Source: Syntrophaceae bacterium
GTDB lineage: Bacteria; Desulfobacterota; SM23-61
NCBI GenBank assembly: GCA_003154025.1
Contig: PMCE01000408.1
Coordinates: forward strand, 1-7,161
Direction: 5' to 3'
Length of the DNA stretch: 7,161 nucleotides
Both the position numbers and the translations under genes were made by a program. Shown here in pieces: positions 1-5,340 of this stretch; position 1 is the first letter of the stretch, and the number at the start of each line of letters is the position of its first letter. A model generated the notes under the pieces. That model did not search any database. It saw only the letters and a list, made by a program, of their open reading frames with translations, and was not told the origin of the DNA.

Positions 1-2
1 GT

Positions 3-161
3 CTATTCTCGTTATCAGAGTCTTCAACAGGGCAAACGGAAGTTTCAGGAGAACTGGTAAGGAACTTAAGGCGTGACTATCTTCCGTTTAACGAAGAAGC
101 CACTTCAGGTCAGGTAGAGATCAACTTGGAATTAGAGGCTGCCCCGTTGAGTAGGAAATAA
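3..161 (+). CDS. C-terminal fragment of an unrecognised protein (truncated by window edge)
   Basis: The third reading frame is open from the left edge to a TAA at 159-161 and encodes about 52 residues ending in GQVEINLELEAAPLSRK. The other two plus frames stop at 58-60 and 74-76, so this is the longest candidate. The fragment is rich in Glu, Leu and Arg and has no cysteine cluster or membrane segment. I do not recognise the family. The stop lies directly beside the hairpin at 166-189, which fits a gene end meeting a shared, convergent terminator. The start and most of the protein lie outside the window, so even its reality rests on frame length and position alone. Confidence 0.4.
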   Translation, partial: LFSLSESSTGQTEVSGELVRNLRRDYLPFNEEATSGQVEINLELEAAPLSRK

Positions 162-190
162 AAAGCCCCAAGGACGCACTTCCTTGGGGG
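158..190 (-). terminator. Rho-independent terminator for minus-strand transcription
   Basis: Positions 166-174 (CCCCAAGGA) and 181-189 (TCCTTGGGG) form a perfect 9-bp stem with a 6-nt loop. Read on the minus strand the stem is followed by CTTTTTATTT, the classic U-tract. Read on the plus strand it is followed by GCATCATTACA, with no U-tract, so termination is clearly stronger leftwards. It may also help end the plus-strand ORF that stops at 161. No minus-strand protein gene lies just to its right, which is why a small RNA is proposed. Confidence 0.75.
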
Positions 191-288
191 CATCATTACA
201 GCATACCCTTATAAACCCATCTTCTCATCCTGCGTTCCAGATGGCTAAGGGTTAGGTTGGGATGTTTTTTGAACGAGGAAAATACTTC
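163..288 (-). ncRNA. Candidate small RNA gene
   Basis: A minus-strand transcript of roughly 125 nt would begin near 288, just after the promoter at 322-295, and end at the intrinsic terminator at 166-189. The interval has no substantial ORF with a start codon; only a 10-codon ATG frame exists (MRRWVYKGML). A second hairpin is visible inside: CCATCT at 217-222 pairs with AGATGG at 239-244 around a 16-nt loop. The sequence does not match an RNA family I can name. Alternative: the stop-free minus-strand frame ending at about 201 (about 40 codons) is a decayed remnant of a protein gene whose terminator survives. The promoter plus terminator favours an RNA, but this is inference. Confidence 0.35.
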
Positions 289-294
289 TTGAGT

Positions 295-322
295 AGAATA
301 GCAGGGCTGCAAATTCTGTCAA
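295..322 (-). promoter_or_regulatory. Sigma-70-type promoter, minus strand
   Basis: On the minus strand a perfect -35 box TTGACA (322-317) is followed after 16 nt by TATTCT (300-295), a 4/6 match to TATAAT. Transcription would start near 288 and run to the terminator at 166-189. The match is good for a promoter found by eye, but AT-rich DNA yields such matches by chance. Confidence 0.4.
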
Positions 323-515
323 GGGGATTTTTGGCTTTTTTTTGCGTCAAAATTTAGACGTAGGATCAAAGGGAAGCACTACATCGTGGGGGTAGTACCG
401 GCTCCTAAAACTGAACATCTCGTGCTAATCTCCACATTTCGTCAAAATCTGCGAGATAAAAAGTATATCCAAACCCCCATTACCGATAGAAATCTTCGCC
501 CTCTGTCAAAATCTG
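316..515 (-). repeat. Repeated TTTTGAC boxes in the AT-rich intergenic region
   Basis: The minus strand carries the same short motif four times: AGATTTTGACAG near 515-504, AGATTTTGACGA near 451-440, AAATTTTGACGC near 355-344, and the shorter CTTGACAG near 323-316. The two outer-right copies share 11 identical bases (GTCAAAATCTG on the plus strand at 441-451 and 505-515). The last copy is the -35 box of the proposed promoter. They could be binding sites, tandem -35 elements or decayed repeats. Apart from these boxes and a 6-bp inverted repeat (547-552/563-568), I see nothing convincing in 323-674. Confidence 0.4.
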
Positions 516-674
516 TCCCCCGAGGATTTCAGGAAGAAGCTGAGAGTTCGCATAAAAATGTCTGCGAAACGGTTTCTATTTTGCGTCTTCAGGATCTGCC
601 TAGAAATCGATCGGGGCCCCATAGTACAGTTTGATTTTTCCGGAAATGTCTCCTATTCTTAATGTAAGGGGATC

Positions 675-1601
675 ATGAAGAAAGATTTATCCATGAAAGA
701 CTGGGCAGTAAGGCAAAGAACCCCGCCGTCGGGGAAAAGCGTTTCCCCAGGACAGAGTCGGGGGCTGAAAGACCGAATCATGCGTTTTTGCCGGGACCGG
801 GGCGTTGATCTGGTCGGCTTTGCCCCGGTCGAGCGCTGGGATGACGCGGGTGAGGTTCCGCCTGATTTCCGTCCCACCGCTATATGGCCCATGGCCCGGA
901 CCGTGATCGTCATGGGGCTGGAGATGCCTTTGCCCGTCGTGGAAACGACTCCCTCCGTCGTCCACATGGAGATGTACAAAACAGCAAATACCGAACTAGA
1001 TCAATTGGCCTATGATCTGACGCGATTTTTGAACCGGTTGGGCCATGCTTCCTTCTTCTTCCCGCGGGATGGATTCGGCAGCATGAGGGCTCTGCGGGAG
1101 AAGAACTGCGCCGCCTTCAGCCAGGTCATGGCGGCGAAATACGCCGGCCTGGGAACGATCGGAGTCAGCCATTGCCTCTTGACACCGGAGTTCGGCCCGA
1201 GGGTGCGTTTCGTCTCCATCTTCACCGCCGCGGAAATCCCTCCAGACCCCATGTTGAAAAAAGAACTGTGCATCAAGTGTGAAGCCTGCGCCAAGTGCTG
1301 TCCCAAGAAGGCCATCCGTATGAGGCCCGACCGGATCATCGGTGATTATGACGACCAAGCCTGCCTGGGGATGGCCGAAGAGCTTGTCGCCCGGAGGTGC
1401 TTCCCCTGCGGGATCTGCACCAAGGTCTGCCCCATCGGAAAAGACCGGGCTCGCTACCAACAACAAGGGGCGATGAAGAAGTACCTAGGCGAGGGCGAGG
1501 CGCTGGCCGCCAACCCGGATGACCCGGAATACAAATCATGGACCCATCTGCGGAAATATGGAGTGGCGCGGGGAAAAAAGCGGGGGGCGGGTAAGGAATA
1601 A
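675..1601 (+). CDS. QueG-related double [4Fe-4S] cluster oxidoreductase
   Basis: This 308-residue protein belongs by its visible motifs to the epoxyqueuosine reductase-like (COG1600-type) proteins with a double [4Fe-4S] ferredoxin module. Two CxxCxxCxxxCP motifs are complete: C199, C202, C205, C209 followed by P210, and C242, C245, C248, C252 followed by P253. Upstream, KYAGLGTIG (155-163) matches the AGLG-x-IG signature of QueG-like proteins, next to the substrate or cobalamin region. The protein ends about 55 residues after the second cluster in a basic tail (KKRGAGKE), and I see no HEAT-like repeats as in canonical QueG. It is therefore better read as a paralogue whose substrate is unknown; true tRNA epoxyqueuosine reduction is possible but not shown. 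It should be cytoplasmic, with no signal peptide. The start at 675 has AAGGGG only 3 nt upstream; ATG at 693 is an alternative. The next gene follows after 71 bp. Confidence 0.8.
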   Translation: MKKDLSMKDWAVRQRTPPSGKSVSPGQSRGLKDRIMRFCRDRGVDLVGFAPVERWDDAGEVPPDFRPTAIWPMARTVIVMGLEMPLPVVETTPSVVHMEMYKTANTELDQLAYDLTRFLNRLGHASFFFPRDGFGSMRALREKNCAAFSQVMAAKYAGLGTIGVSHCLLTPEFGPRVRFVSIFTAAEIPPDPMLKKELCIKCEACAKCCPKKAIRMRPDRIIGDYDDQACLGMAEELVARRCFPCGICTKVCPIGKDRARYQQQGAMKKYLGEGEALAANPDDPEYKSWTHLRKYGVARGKKRGAGKE

Positions 1602-1608
1602 AGCGGGT

Positions 1609-1636
1609 GTAAGGGCGCCCGGCCGGGCGCCCTTAC
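1609..1636. repeat. Perfect 28-bp GC-rich palindrome
   Basis: The left arm GTAAGGGCGCCCGG (1609-1622) is followed without spacer by its exact reverse complement (1623-1636). It sits 8 bp after the QueG-like stop codon and 37 bp before the cupin start. There is no U-tract after it, so it is not a standard intrinsic terminator, though its RNA hairpin could slow transcription or protect mRNA ends. Its outer GTA-GGGCG/CGCCC-TAC pattern is shared with the hairpin at 3410-3433, which suggests a dispersed palindromic repeat family. Confidence 0.8.
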
Positions 1637-1672
1637 GATTCTGGAATATATATAGGCAGGGAGAAGAAGGTC

Positions 1673-2389
1673 ATGAACCTGGAAGAATTCTGCGGTCGTT
1701 TCCAATCACTATTGGGAGAACAGCCCAAGATGCCCAACTTGCTGGGCAGAGGGCAGGAACTCTTGAAGGACTTGCTCAAGAGTCCGAAGTGGTTCGGGGA
1801 ATTCCTGCAGAGATTCATTGCCGCCCCCGCCTTCCTGGCAGACCAATCCGCATCGGTTTTCGATAACGAAATCAGACTTTACCGCAGCCCGGACAAATCT
1901 TTTACCATCCTGGCTTACCTCTGGGATGACCGGAATCTGTGCCCCACCCATGACCACAACGCCTGGGGGATCATCGGGTCCCTCCTCCATCCCATGCGGG
2001 AAGTCAAATACCGCCGGAAGGATGACGGGCAGGCGGAGGGGGTTGCGGATTTGGAGCAGGTCTCTGACCTGGTTTTACAGGCTGGAGAAGTGGGCATCGT
2101 TCTTCCTCTGGATAAGGGAATTCACCAGACCGGAGGGATCCTTGACCGTTTGACTATCTCCCTTGGGGTTTACGGGAGAAGCATCCGTCAGGGTTCCATC
2201 CATTTTTTTGACCCGGCGCAAAAGAGAGTTTCCCGGGCCCAACCGCGTGTCTTATTCCGAAAGATCTTGGCCCTCCGCGCACTGGTCTCGCTGGGAGAGA
2301 CGCTGGGGCAAACGCTGTTGAACCCCTCCCTGCTTGAATCCCTGCCGGATGATTTAGTCCACGAGTTCCGCGGATATCCCGCGCCATAA
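1673..2389 (+). CDS. Cysteine dioxygenase-like cupin (thiol dioxygenase family)
   Basis: The 238-residue protein has the ligand pattern of the cysteine dioxygenase/COG5553 cupin family, non-haem Fe(II) enzymes that oxidise thiols such as cysteine to sulfinates with O2. H93 and H95 (PTHDHNAWGIIG) are the first two metal ligands and H151 (GIHQTGG) the third. Y167 (LGVYG) lies 16 residues after H151, close to the catalytic tyrosine spacing of mammalian cysteine dioxygenase. The position that carries the crosslinking cysteine in the animal enzyme is around G99-I100 here, as in many bacterial thiol dioxygenases. Residues 1-60 are predicted helical and 180-238 form an extra C-terminal extension. 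No signal peptide is seen, so it is cytoplasmic. A GAAGG sequence lies 3 nt before the ATG. It is probably cotranscribed with the gene upstream and converges on the TauE/SafE gene. The substrate cannot be read from sequence. Confidence 0.72.
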   Translation: MNLEEFCGRFQSLLGEQPKMPNLLGRGQELLKDLLKSPKWFGEFLQRFIAAPAFLADQSASVFDNEIRLYRSPDKSFTILAYLWDDRNLCPTHDHNAWGIIGSLLHPMREVKYRRKDDGQAEGVADLEQVSDLVLQAGEVGIVLPLDKGIHQTGGILDRLTISLGVYGRSIRQGSIHFFDPAQKRVSRAQPRVLFRKILALRALVSLGETLGQTLLNPSLLESLPDDLVHEFRGYPAP

Positions 2390-2504
2390 GACTTCCCGAT
2401 TCGTTCCGCCGAGCTTCTGCTCCCCGGAGCAATGTGGTAGAGCGAATGCCCTGCTCCATAAATCACGTCCTTGGATGAAGGGGGATTTTTCATTTCCTTT
2501 CCGC

Positions 2505-2532
2505 TATGCTCTATGCCCTCTGCTCTTTGCAC
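2505..2532. repeat. Degenerate heptamer tandem array (TATGCTC type)
   Basis: Four consecutive 7-bp units are seen: TATGCTC, TATGCCC, TCTGCTC and TTTGCAC. The array ends 4 bp before the stop codon of the minus-strand permease. It lies in the 147-bp gap between two convergent genes. No clear intrinsic terminator is present in that gap; a weak GCTC/GAGC hairpin at 2419-2430 lacks a U-tract. Confidence 0.6.
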
Positions 2533-2536
2533 TTTC

Positions 2537-3307
2537 TTACGCCAGGACCAGCCAGATTCCCATCAGCCCCACGAAGATGCAGATGAGCCGGATGAAAAGC
2601 GTATGGGGAATGCTCCGATTGAAGCATTTCCCGCAGATTGAGCCCAGGAAGAGGGCGGGCAGAAGGGCGAGAGAGAGCATGAGGATGGGAAAGGTCAAAA
2701 TGTGGTAGGAAACGTAGGTCCCGATTTTTAACAAACCGGTGGTGAAGAAAAGGAAGACCGTCGTTCCCACGAAGGCCTCTTTCGTGCGGCTGTGGGGCAG
2801 GAGGTAGAAGGAAAAGACAATCCCCCCCACGTGAGCCATGGCACTGAGGGTCCCCGAGGCAAGGCCCAGACCCACCCCCTGCCAGGAGTTGGGACGAAGC
2901 CTCTCTTTCCATGCCGGTCGGTCGATGGACAGGTACTGGAAAACCCCGAAACAGATCGCCAGTGTTCCTACAATCCTCTTCACCGTGTCGGCGGGAATGA
3001 CCGCCAGCAGATGAGTTCCCACCCAGATTCCCACCAGCATCGACGGAAGAAGAACCAGCAGACTGTGGTTGTCCCACTGCTTCCAATATTGCCGGACTCC
3101 CGCGCCGGACATGAGGAACATCATCGGAGCGATTAGACCGATCCCCAACTTCGGCGGGAGAAGGAGGATGACCAGGGGGGTCATGAACATCCCCCCGCCC
3201 ATTCCGAACCCGGAGGTGATGAAGGCCCCGCCGAAGATAAGGACCATGAGGCCGAAGAAAACGAAGGGGTCAACCGGGCCGAGAAAAAAGGAAATCAGGT
3301 GGTCCAT
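2537..3307 (-). CDS. TauE/SafE family permease (putative sulfite/sulfonate exporter)
   Basis: From the ATG at 3307 this is a 256-residue, very hydrophobic protein with about eight predicted membrane helices (roughly residues 13-33, 45-68, 84-103, 112-130, 145-165, 180-200, 205-226 and 238-256). The N-terminal helix and the following glycine-rich stretch (TSGFGMGGGMFMTP) are the hallmark of the TauE/SafE (DUF81) family. A related half-repeat with HVGG appears near 159-162, as expected for this duplicated fold. Known members export sulfite, sulfoacetate or other small anions; many are of unknown substrate. An in-frame TTG at 3313 would add two residues. Neither start has a recognisable Shine-Dalgarno, and the open frame continues upstream through the hexamer array at 3323-3370. 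It converges on the thiol-dioxygenase-like gene, which hints at organosulfur metabolism. Confidence 0.85.
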   Translation of the reverse strand: MDHLISFFLGPVDPFVFFGLMVLIFGGAFITSGFGMGGGMFMTPLVILLLPPKLGIGLIAPMMFLMSGAGVRQYWKQWDNHSLLVLLPSMLVGIWVGTHLLAVIPADTVKRIVGTLAICFGVFQYLSIDRPAWKERLRPNSWQGVGLGLASGTLSAMAHVGGIVFSFYLLPHSRTKEAFVGTTVFLFFTTGLLKIGTYVSYHILTFPILMLSLALLPALFLGSICGKCFNRSIPHTLFIRLICIFVGLMGIWLVLA

Positions 3308-3322
3308 GAGCAATGAAAAGAT

Positions 3323-3370
3323 AGTGAAAGTGCAAGTGCAAGTGTCAGTATGAGTGTGAGTGTAAGTCCC
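3323..3370. repeat. Degenerate hexamer tandem array (AGTGNN), eight units
   Basis: Eight successive 6-bp units start with AGT: AGTGAA, AGTGCA, AGTGCA, AGTGTC, AGTATG, AGTGTG, AGTGTA and AGTCCC. The array lies 16 bp upstream of the permease start, where a promoter or leader would be expected. The unit length keeps the minus-strand frame of the permease open. Copy-number change could alter leader spacing, but no effect can be shown here. Confidence 0.7.
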
Positions 3371-3391
3371 ACCGCAACCCCCAAAGGCTAT

Positions 3392-3405
3392 CTCCGAACT
3401 CCGAA
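3392..3405. repeat. CTCCGAA heptamer, two perfect copies
   Basis: CTCCGAA occurs at 3392-3398 and again directly at 3399-3405. On its own this is minor, but it sits between the hexamer array (3323-3370) and the GC-rich hairpin (3410-3433) in a gap made almost only of repeats. Confidence 0.5.
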
Positions 3406-3409
3406 CCCA

Positions 3410-3433
3410 TAGGGCGCGCGCCGCGCGCCCCTA
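3410..3433. repeat. GC-rich hairpin repeat (TAGGGCGCGCG / CGCGCGCCCCTA type)
   Basis: The arms TAGGGCGCGCG (3410-3420) and CGCGCGCCCCTA (3422-3433) pair along their length apart from one bulged C at 3428. The outer pattern TAGGGCG...CGCCC-TA is shared with the palindrome at 1609-1636, so the two probably belong to one dispersed family. No U-tract follows on either strand. Confidence 0.6.
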
Positions 3434-3451
3434 CAATCTCCGATCCCCGGC

Positions 3452-3475
3452 CGGACGACCTTGCGGGTCGCGCCC
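3452..3475. repeat. Second GC-rich hairpin (CGACC / GGTCG)
   Basis: CGACC (3456-3460) and GGTCG (3466-3470) pair around a TTGCG loop, with weaker outer GG/CC pairing at the ends. It starts 18 bp after the hairpin at 3410-3433 and looks like a decayed variant of the same GGGCGACC-type element. Confidence 0.45.
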
Positions 3476-3489
3476 ACACTGAATTCTTC

Positions 3490-3524
3490 CAATTTACAAT
3501 TCGCAATGCGCAATTCGAAATTGA
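3490..3524. repeat. Degenerate heptamer tandem array (CAATTCG type)
   Basis: Five consecutive 7-bp units are seen: CAATTTA, CAATTCG, CAATGCG, CAATTCG and AAATTGA. The array ends 3 bp before the stop codon of the minus-strand SprT-like/DUF2786 gene. Read on the minus strand it also produces a spurious short ORF that starts in an ATGA overlap with that stop. Confidence 0.65.
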
Positions 3525-3527
3525 GTT

Positions 3528-4640
3528 TCATGAGGGTAGCAGAAACCCCCGATTCCCCGATCCTTCCATGACCCCCCTGGAAATCACCAGGTCCTTTCCG
3601 ATCCGTTTCCCGTCTCTCCGGATTCTCGGGTCCTGGCGGCCTCTGCCGGTCTGAACGGTAGTCAGGTGAGGGTACCGGTAGGCGAGGTATTCCTTCAGAA
3701 GGGGGTCCTCCTTCTTTACTAGGGCCCAAACTTCTCCATCTCCTTCCCCGTTCTTGCCGTTTGATTCCATTTTAGAGCGAAACCCCTCGACGATCCCCAA
3801 GGCGAAGTCCGTTAAGCGGTAACGGTTCAGAGACTTCGCTTGGTTATATTCCCTCCACTGCGCGCCGATATACCGCCGCACGAAGTCGGAAACATAGCCG
3901 GCAATTTTAACGTTGGGAGGGGTTCCGCTGATCTCCAGGGCCCGTCCCATCTTTCCCTTCGCGGCAACGTAACAGGAAACCCAGATCCCCCGGACGAAGT
4001 AGAAATCCTGGAGGAGATTGGCCAGGGCATAATCCTCGGAAAAGTGGCGGAGGGCGGGCTCCCCGATCAGGAGGCTGAGGTACTCTTTCTGCCTTTTTTC
4101 CCGTCGGAGGTCCAGGTTGTACTTGGCGATCAACTCATGAGCCTTGGCCATGGCCGCCTCAGCTTCATGGCGGTCCGGACTCTCCGCCAGGGCCAGAAGC
4201 TTGCGGACCCGGACGAGGATCCGATCTTCGGGGGCGGAAGACTCTTGGGAAACCCGGTCATCGAGGGGTTTATAGCTGTCGGAGGCCTTGGGGTTCGCCC
4301 GGAGGAGATGGCAGGCTTTTTGGAAGAGGGGCCCATGGGGAGTTTCTTGCTGGCTGTCTAAGACTTCCTCGGCCAACTGGTGGGCCATTTCGTGCAGAAG
4401 GACCTCCCGGACCGAAGCCCAGGAGTAATTCAAAACGAATTTGCGGCTCAGGCAGATCTCCCTCCTGTCTGCCGACCAGTTTCCCCATTGGCCGTTCAGG
4501 TCCCGGAGGGTGAAGAGGGGAGGGCGCAGATGGTTTCGGTGCGGGGAATCCAAGATCCAGATGGCCCGATCCCATTCGCAGGCTAGCCCATGGAGAAGGC
4601 GGTTTTCGAGTTCTTGTTGTGCTCCTAACTCAGCCTTCAT
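3528..4640 (-). CDS. SprT-like / DUF2786 putative zinc metallopeptidase
   Basis: The 370-residue protein joins two modules. Residues about 10-115 resemble the SprT-like peptidase fold: H83-E84-M85-A86-H87 is the HExxH zinc-binding and catalytic motif, and H102 in PHGPLFQKAC is the expected third zinc ligand. Residues about 138-180 (VRVRKLLALAESPDRHEAE and the helix after it) match DUF2786, a short helical domain of unknown function. The C-terminal half (about 195-330) has no motif I can assign with confidence and probably corresponds to the conserved region that often follows DUF2786. The tail from 330 on is basic and glycine/arginine-rich. No signal peptide or membrane segment is present, so it is probably cytoplasmic. 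SprT/Spartan proteins degrade DNA-protein crosslinks; that role here is only a guess. The ATG at 4640 is preceded on the minus strand by AGAGAGG about 9 nt away. Confidence 0.78.
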   Translation of the reverse strand: MKAELGAQQELENRLLHGLACEWDRAIWILDSPHRNHLRPPLFTLRDLNGQWGNWSADRREICLSRKFVLNYSWASVREVLLHEMAHQLAEEVLDSQQETPHGPLFQKACHLLRANPKASDSYKPLDDRVSQESSAPEDRILVRVRKLLALAESPDRHEAEAAMAKAHELIAKYNLDLRREKRQKEYLSLLIGEPALRHFSEDYALANLLQDFYFVRGIWVSCYVAAKGKMGRALEISGTPPNVKIAGYVSDFVRRYIGAQWREYNQAKSLNRYRLTDFALGIVEGFRSKMESNGKNGEGDGEVWALVKKEDPLLKEYLAYRYPHLTTVQTGRGRQDPRIRRDGKRIGKDLVISRGVMEGSGNRGFLLPS

Positions 4641-4686
4641 CTAGCCGAGCCTCTCTGCGAGGAAAGGGGCCGAGATTCAAGCATTG

Positions 4687-4726
4687 CTCGTTACTCGTTC
4701 GAGGAATGGAGAAGCCGGGAACGAGT
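4687..4726. repeat. Inverted repeat ACTCGTTC / GAACGAGT in a short intergenic gap
   Basis: ACTCGTTC (4693-4700) and GAACGAGT (4719-4726) form an 8-bp inverted repeat with an 18-nt loop. CTCGTT also occurs twice, 7 bp apart (4687 and 4694). The element lies in the 126-bp gap after the flavin reductase stop and before the SprT-like start, both on the minus strand. It could be a weak terminator, a binding site or a decayed heptamer repeat; no U-tract is present. Confidence 0.35.
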
Positions 4727-4766
4727 CACCAGCACCGACCAACGAGGTGCCACCAGCCATAAACGC

Positions 4767-5261
4767 TCAAGTCTGGTAGGATGCCAGGATCTCCCCGAAA
4801 TAAAGAGTGTGGTAGTCCTTGGACGGGTAGAGATTCCCCAGGTCCTGGGAGAGGGCTTTGGGGTCCATGGGGGTTTTGTAGACGATCCGGCATTCGAAAT
4901 GATGCCCCGGGATTTTCAGTACGGGAGTGCTGACTTTCCTGGATGGGGCGGTGGAGAACCCGCATTCCTTGAATTTATCCATGTTTCGGCCCGACTTCGA
5001 GCCGCAGATGCTGATTTCCTTTTTCCGGTCCTCTCCGGGAAAGCTAACCGTGAAACTATCCCCCTCTTCGATCAGCTTATAGGTATGGCGGGAAGTTCTG
5101 ACGGCCACCATCATCATGGGCTTCCGCCAAACAATCCCCAACATGGCCCATCCGATGGTCATTACATTGGACTGCTCCTTTCCCTTTACAACCAGGAAGG
5201 CACCTTCCTCAACCCGGTTGATGATTTTCCGGAGTTCCTCCAGTTCTTTCATTTCTTTCAT
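4767..5261 (-). CDS. Flavin reductase family protein (FMN-binding split barrel)
   Basis: This is a 164-residue protein of the flavin reductase/flavoredoxin type, which binds FMN and passes electrons from NAD(P)H or a redox partner. The region from about residue 20 to 90 has the family pattern: a hydrophobic strand, then NVMTIGWAMLGIVWRKP, then MVAVRTSRHTYKLIEEG and FTVSFP. The T-x-GW and the VR-x-SR-x-T-Y segments are the usual flavin phosphate- and ring-contact region. SICGSKSGRNMDKF follows, as in other members. The start at 5261 is chosen because AGGAGG lies 5 nt upstream on the minus strand; an in-frame ATG at 5297 would add 12 residues but would place this ribosome-binding site inside the gene. 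No signal peptide is seen. It is transcribed away from the kinase gene and lies 126 bp upstream of the SprT-like gene. The electron partner is unknown. Confidence 0.82.
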   Translation of the reverse strand: MKEMKELEELRKIINRVEEGAFLVVKGKEQSNVMTIGWAMLGIVWRKPMMMVAVRTSRHTYKLIEEGDSFTVSFPGEDRKKEISICGSKSGRNMDKFKECGFSTAPSRKVSTPVLKIPGHHFECRIVYKTPMDPKALSQDLGNLYPSKDYHTLYFGEILASYQT

Positions 5262-5264
5262 ATT

Positions 5265-5272
5265 CCCCTCCT
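5265..5272 (-). promoter_or_regulatory. Ribosome-binding site fixing the flavin reductase start
   Basis: The minus strand reads AGGAGGGG here, with the AGGAGG core 5 nt before the ATG at 5261. It is the best Shine-Dalgarno sequence in the minus-strand half of the window and decides against the upstream ATG at 5297. Confidence 0.75.
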
Positions 5273-5340
5273 GGGATCCTTTGTTCATACAATCCATCTT
5301 AACACGAAGTCGGAGAAGGGAAAAGGGAATCGGCCCTTCG

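Noticed and set aside
332..345. Possible sigma-54 promoter (TGGC...TTGC) on the plus strand
   Set aside because: The GG-to-GC distance is one base short of the strict spacing, and the match lies in a T-rich run.
386..634. An 82-codon plus-strand ORF starting with GTG in the AT-rich intergenic region
   Set aside because: The composition is not protein-like, no domain or motif is visible, it overlaps the repeated GTCAAAATCTG boxes, and its only support is a weak upstream AGGGAAG.
659..1539. Several long minus-strand frames opposite the QueG-like gene
   Set aside because: They are shadows of a GC-rich gene whose two cysteine-cluster motifs fix the real frame.
2419..2457. Hairpins GCTC/GAGC and GGAGCA/TGCTCC after the cupin gene as a terminator
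   Set aside because: The stems are short, the second has a 20-nt loop, and no U-tract follows on either strand.
3323..3524. CRISPR array
   Set aside because: The units are 6-7 bp and directly adjacent, with no spacers and no cas genes in the window.
3388..3729. A minus-strand ORF overlapping the end of the SprT-like gene
   Set aside because: Its middle is encoded by the CAATTCG heptamer array and GC-rich hairpins, and the rest is out of frame with the well-supported DUF2786 gene.
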